Assembly: GCF_030052815.1 (NCBI RefSeq)
Contig: NC_079495.1
Span: 56,026,773-56,090,772 of the forward strand
Length of the DNA stretch: 64,000 nucleotides
Direction: 5' to 3'
DNA from: Hevea brasiliensis
Taxonomy: Eukaryota > Streptophyta > Magnoliopsida > Malpighiales > Euphorbiaceae
Shown: one piece after another, positions 59,682 through 64,000 of the stretch
Position numbering within the stretch: the stretch's first letter is position 1
Layout of the letters: every line of letters begins with the position of its first letter
Translations under genes and position numbers: made by a program
The notes under the pieces: generated by a model
Database searches by the model: none
What the model saw: only the letters and a program-made list of their open reading frames with translations
Told to the model about the DNA's origin: nothing

Positions 59682-59718
59682 AAATTTTGGGACAAAATTT
59701 ACTTAAGGGGGGGAGAAT
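59682..59718 (+). other. B1 pre-PPT inverted repeat and polypurine tract
   Basis: AAATTTTGGGACAAAATTT (59682-59700), an 8-bp stem with a 3-base loop, followed by the PPT AAGGGGGGGAGAAT ending at 59718. The 3' LTR starts TGTAATACC at 59719. Confidence 0.87.
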
Positions 59719-59940
59719 TGTAATACCCCCATACTACGTAGTCTATACATTATACTATTCCGATGACTAGTGTCTGTCCGGACAGTCAAGATGTATAGAA
59801 CCATATTTATGTCACCTAGAAAAGCCATAAATAATAACTAATAGAAATTACATAAAAGTGAAATAAAAATAAGAAAAACAAACCATAATCGGTTAAATGA
59901 GCCAAGGTCCCAGTGATGGGTGATAAAACCGGGAAGTGAC
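59719..59940 (+). mobile_element. B1 3' LTR, first piece
   Basis: TGTAATACCCCCATACTACG..., next to the PPT. Contains the CCGATGACTAGTGTCTGTCC tract seen in the LTR starts of this family. Ends GTGAC (59936-59940), the C3 target site. Confidence 0.88.
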
Positions 59941-62900
59941 TGTCACACCCTACCCCTCAGTAAGAAGTAACATGGTCCCATAGTACATCTAATGAATTAC
60001 CATACTTCGCCTACCGGTAACCCATTAAATATACTACAAGGGATTTTAAAATAATTTTCTTACATTTAATAGAAGGTGGCAAGTACTTTTGGTAGGAATT
60101 AAAAACTTTTACTTGAAGTTTAGAGACTAGTTAAAATTTTTATACATTTTTATTTTTACACAAATTTTGGAAAATTTTGGACAGAGTGCCATCTATTTTT
60201 GGGAAAAATAGTTCTTTAAAACCTGAAAAGAAACACACTTCCAATATTTTCTCAATCACAACTTCAAAACAAATCAATTTCATCTCAATCCCATATAATA
60301 TGCTCAACACAAAATCAACCGTAATTGAAACATCTCATTTCTGAAAAGGAATTAATTTATCATTCATAAAATACAAAAAGAATTATTTACATTAATTACA
60401 AAAACATAGAAATAAATTTAAATATTACAATAATTTGCATTTTAATTACATACCAAAAATAATATTACAAAAGTTTTTGTACAACTGCTCAAATAATTTA
60501 CACATATATATTTATATGCATAATCAAAACCTAATATACAAGGGTATAACTAAATACCTGTACAAAAGCCTCAGTGTAGTCCCAACAATCAGCAGCTCAC
60601 ATTGCTGCCTTTTTCCTTATTTCTATCTACGACAGCAAAGAAAGCTATCGCTGAGTATAAAAATACTCAATGGTGCACAATAAAATATAAAATGCACAAT
60701 ATAAAACATTTGTTATTAATTCACAATTCAAATATTTCACAATCACATTTTATTTTTCAAATCACATTTATCACAAATCACAATTTGAATATTTCACAAT
60801 TTTCAAAGCTTAATTTAATACAATTTGATCAAACAATTTAATAAACACAGTGTTGCCAATCACTAATACAACTTAGGCCATGACACAAATTTTCTGAACA
60901 TACCGTGTGTACATCACGATAAGGCAAACTCACCCCACTAATCGAAATCAATGAGGGAGGTGGCTAGCTAGCTAATGAGTACTCATCCAAACTCACCTCA
61001 AACTGGCAAGCCAGAGAGTGAGGAAAGTGATTAAATATCAAACTCAACCCCACAAGTGGAGGAGGAATATAGTGAGGGACTGCCATGCGAAGTGTGAATC
61101 AAAAACAATTTCAAAATCATATTATTCAACATTTCATGCAAAACATTAATCAATTTTCATTTTAAATTTCCATTTACAAAGTAGGCAACACAACATTTCT
61201 CAAAGCATTATTTAGCATAAATTGCTCCAAAATGTATTCAAATAATTTTCTAATAGCAAATTGAAAGTGAAAAGTTATTGTGCACAAACCTTATACGAGT
61301 CGCCTCTTGGCCTTAACTCGATGCCTCGGGTTCTTTCTCGGTATACTTTTCGACTGAAACACACAATTTTATAGTGTTTTAGTATCATAATTTATCATAA
61401 ATTTAAAAATAATTTCAAATCTATTTATATCTAACTTTAATATGCTTAACTTGACGTTCTTTAAAATTCGTATTTCGGGGTTACTATTCACGACATTATT
61501 CAAGTCAATTTGTTGATTTCCTAATGCTTAATAGGTATGAGAATTCTAACTTCATCCACATACCACATTTTGGTTACCTAACTTATTGGTTTTGATTGTT
61601 TTCCTCAAATCTTAAGTCTCTTAGGTGAAATTTCCAAAATTTCAGATTTGGTGTCCTGTTTTGCACTATTCCATTGGTTATGTTGCTGTGGTAATTTGGC
61701 TAAGTTTTCTTCATAGAAGTTGTTCCTTATTGTCTTAAATTTATTTCCCTTTTTGAATCACTCTATTTGGAGTTTTGTAGCCCTAGTTATGGCCATTTGA
61801 ACATAGCTGGCTAGACTTAGTGTTACCCAGAATTCTGGGTATTTTTTGGATATTGGCCATTTTTGTGTGTTGACTACAGGTAAGTTTTTGGACAGCTTAT
61901 AGTCAAATTTTGGGTTTGTTTTCTTCATGAAAGTTGTAGGGCTATGTCTCAGCTTTCTATTGGTATAAAATTCAGGTTATTTGGACCTTCCTAGACCAAG
62001 TTATGGCCATTTACGTAATTACTGTTCATTTGGTCATTTTTGTACAGGTTAGTGTGCCCAATTCCGGATTTGGCCTAATTGTTCACTAAGTTATGGTCAC
62101 TTTCTGGGCATGATTCCTAAATAAAAAATGTGCCATTTCATTCTATTTTCATTCTCAATTGGCCTCACACCAATTGGGTTAGTAAATTTTTTGTTTTGGT
62201 CCCTGAAAGGGACTTAGGTCAAGCTGCCTGTAGATTGACTTTCACCAATCCGAATTGGAACTTGGTTCCAACAATTCATACACACCACAAATAGTCACAA
62301 TTGACATTACTCAACTCAAATAAGTTTAACTACATCATTTGGCTAATTCTCCAATTTTTCTCCAATTTCTTCAAAATGCTCAAACACTAACTACACATAA
62401 AGTTCAATTTAATGCATTCAAAGTGCACATTCATGATCTATACACCTAATGTACCTCAAATAACCATTCAAACCCTTCAAGCTAATTCATATCAAACCCT
62501 AACCCTAGCTGGCTGAAATTCATGTTTGGTCCCTCAATAATTGTTTTTGTTTGATTTTAAGTTGATTTCTAGTTTAATTGAGCTACAAACATAACATATA
62601 AACTAAGATTTTCAATTTCAATCACTTACCTCCACTTAAATCTCAACTTTTCAATTTCTTCCCTTTTCCTCTTTTCTTTTCTTCTTCAATCACCTTCTCA
62701 AGTTGGTCTAACAAGTTCTAATGGAGAATTTTAGGGCAAGGTAAGCTTTAATGGGTGGAATCAAGCTTTGTCCAAGCTTTAATGGAGGTTTTCTTCAATG
62801 GTGAAGTGAGGGAGAGAAGGGCAGCCGACTTGGTGAGAGAAGGTTTGATTTTTTTTTTTTTCCATTTTAGTGTATTTTTAAGTCTTTTAGTCTTAGTTAA

Positions 62901-63520
62901 ATTGGTCAAAATTTGTAGGAAAATTAAAATTAGTTTTGACATCATGATGATGTCATCCAAATGATGTAAATAAACTTTTTTAATTTTCTTTTTCTTTTGC
63001 ATTTATTTTTCCATTAGTTCTTTAATTTAATTCTTGATTCCAAAAGATTTGTTTCTCTGATTTTATTGGACAATTAGGTCAGGAGTCAGCTCTAGTGGTG
63101 AATTGACCAAGTCGCCCCTCGCTGGTTCAATCCGGTTTGCAAGTTATTCGATATTTCTTCCAAATCTCTAACCTAATTATTTGACCTGCTTAACAATTCT
63201 TTTCTATGATTTTCTCTTTTCCACTATGTTCGCAATAGTCCTAAGGACTGCGGTGTCACATTTTTTGATTCGAAATTTGAGTTTAGACTGACCTCGCAGT
63301 CATTCCCGAGAAGGTCACCCATCGCTGTGACTCTCGGCTCATTTAACTTCTTATGCTTTGTTTTTCTTCTTTATACTTAACTATTTGGCAATTACTAATT
63401 ATTTGTGTTCAGGGCTTATCTAGGTGTCTTAGATGTAATTCTACTTCTCTTACTTATCCGGACCGATACTAGTCACCGGAACAGTAACATATACCAGGCT
63501 ATGCAAATAGAGGTGTTATA
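59941..63520 (-). mobile_element. C3: solo LTR, 3,580 bp
   Basis: Plus-strand reading TGTCACACCCTACCCCTC... to AGAGGTGTTATA. Perfect 5-bp duplication GTGAC (59936-59940, 63521-63525). The right terminus has TATA for the usual TACA, so one terminal base has mutated. Reversed stem-loop CTGAGTAT-AAAA-ATACTCAA at 60651-60670. It shares its left part with C1 and its right part more with B2, so it is intermediate between families B and C, possibly a mosaic. No gene. Confidence 0.92.
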
Positions 63521-64000
63521 GTGACTGCGAGCTCAGTTGCTACCCTAAATTCATGTAGGATCCCATGACACCTCAAGCCTAGGGATAATTGTGAGACTAA
63601 TAGTAATGTGAAAACCACAGAAAAGAATAGAGAACAAGTTCAAATAATTGAATCAAAATTCAGGAAAGTAACCTTATGCTATTAGAAAAATTGATCAGAT
63701 TGATAAGGGGCAATTTGGTCAATTTACTCTTAGAGGTGACTCTTGGCCTAAATGTCCATTTAAATGTAGGACATTAAAATTTTGAAAAATAGATTAAAAC
63801 ATAAAGAGGTTTATGGAAGAAAAGAAAAGGGAAAAGAAAAATTCAGAAAAAAAAATTAAAGTGATTATGACATCATGATGATGTATGTATGACACAATAA
63901 AGATTTATAAATTAATTAAGCTATTTTTAGATAAGTATAAAAGGAAATAAAATGTAAATTAAAAAGAAAGAAATTAGTCTTCTTCTACCCCCAAATTTCC
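63521..64000 (+). mobile_element. B1 3' LTR, second piece (runs off the window)
   Basis: Resumes after the GTGAC duplicate with TGCGAGCTCAGTTGC, matching the B2 LTR in reverse (about 9360-9400 and 19930-19990). Continues through the GGGGCAATTTGGTCAATT tract to the window end. No gene. Confidence 0.85.

Larger units (their letters stand above)
20197..64000 (+). mobile_element. B1: outermost Tekay-type gypsy element, host of all the other insertions
   Basis: Plus-strand element whose parts are recovered by removing the insertions. 5' LTR 20197-21032 + 24763-25279 (its first part lies left of B2 and the window). PBS 25288-25300. gag, protease and RT N-half 34714-36851. RT C-half and RNase H 51819-52891. 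Integrase and chromodomain 58220-59672. PPT 59704-59718. 3' LTR 59719-59940 + 63526 onward. At the A1 and D sites the coding sequence resumes in the same frame once one target duplicate is discounted. PBS, protease site and many codons are mutated, as expected for the oldest insertion. Confidence 0.9.

Overview
The window reads as plant, probably eudicot, repeat-rich DNA. It is AT-rich and holds no host gene, tRNA or rRNA that I can see. Essentially every base belongs to an LTR retrotransposon. The elements with coding sequence (except element D) are Ty3/gypsy chromoviruses of the Tekay/Del type. Evidence: gag with CCHC knuckles, then protease, RT, RNase H and integrase in gypsy order; a C-terminal chromodomain; a PBS matching initiator tRNA-Met (TGGTATCAGAGC); a purine-rich PPT; LTR ends TGTAACACC/TGTCACACC...TGTTACA/TGTCACA; and LTRs of about 2.8-4.0 kb. 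I cannot name the species.

The layout is a nest that can be taken apart from LTR termini and 5-bp target-site duplications (TSDs). The host element is B1 (+ strand). Its 5' LTR is at 20197-21032 and 24763-25279, its coding region at 34714-36851, 51819-52891 and 58220-59672, and its 3' LTR starts at 59719 and runs off the window. Inserted in B1, left to right, are: B2 (- strand, full length but deleted, up to 20196); C1 (solo LTR, 21033-24757, TSD CTGTG); G1 (25428-34674, a gag-only element between two 4-kb LTRs); A1 (36852-51813, complete gag-pol, two 3,150-bp LTRs); D (52892-58214, TSD ATAAC, a 5.3-kb unit with its own gene); and C3 (solo LTR, 59941-63520, TSD GTGAC). Second-level insertions are C2 in the A1 5' LTR (36927-40736), E5 in the B2 chromodomain (9727-13410) and E1 in the B2 3' LTR (right end 6824). 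E1 holds solo LTR E4 (2262-5931, TSD AACCT) and E2 (right end 2157). E2 is broken by E3 (right end 575). The chain B1 > B2 > E1 > E2 > E3 is five levels deep.

None of the polyproteins is intact. Stops are mostly of the CAG>TAG, CGA>TGA or TGG>TAG kind, and three TSD pairs differ only by C>T, which fits decay of methylated DNA. The most interesting items are: a precise 75-bp GT-AG intron-like insertion in the A1 integrase that the two sister copies lack; G1, a non-autonomous gag-only element; D, an LTR-bounded unit with no second LTR that carries a TATA box and a probable two-exon gene resembling the 'putative gypsy-type transposon' family; a stem-loop with compensatory changes in all 13 LTR copies that cover its position; and a covarying inverted repeat just before each PPT.
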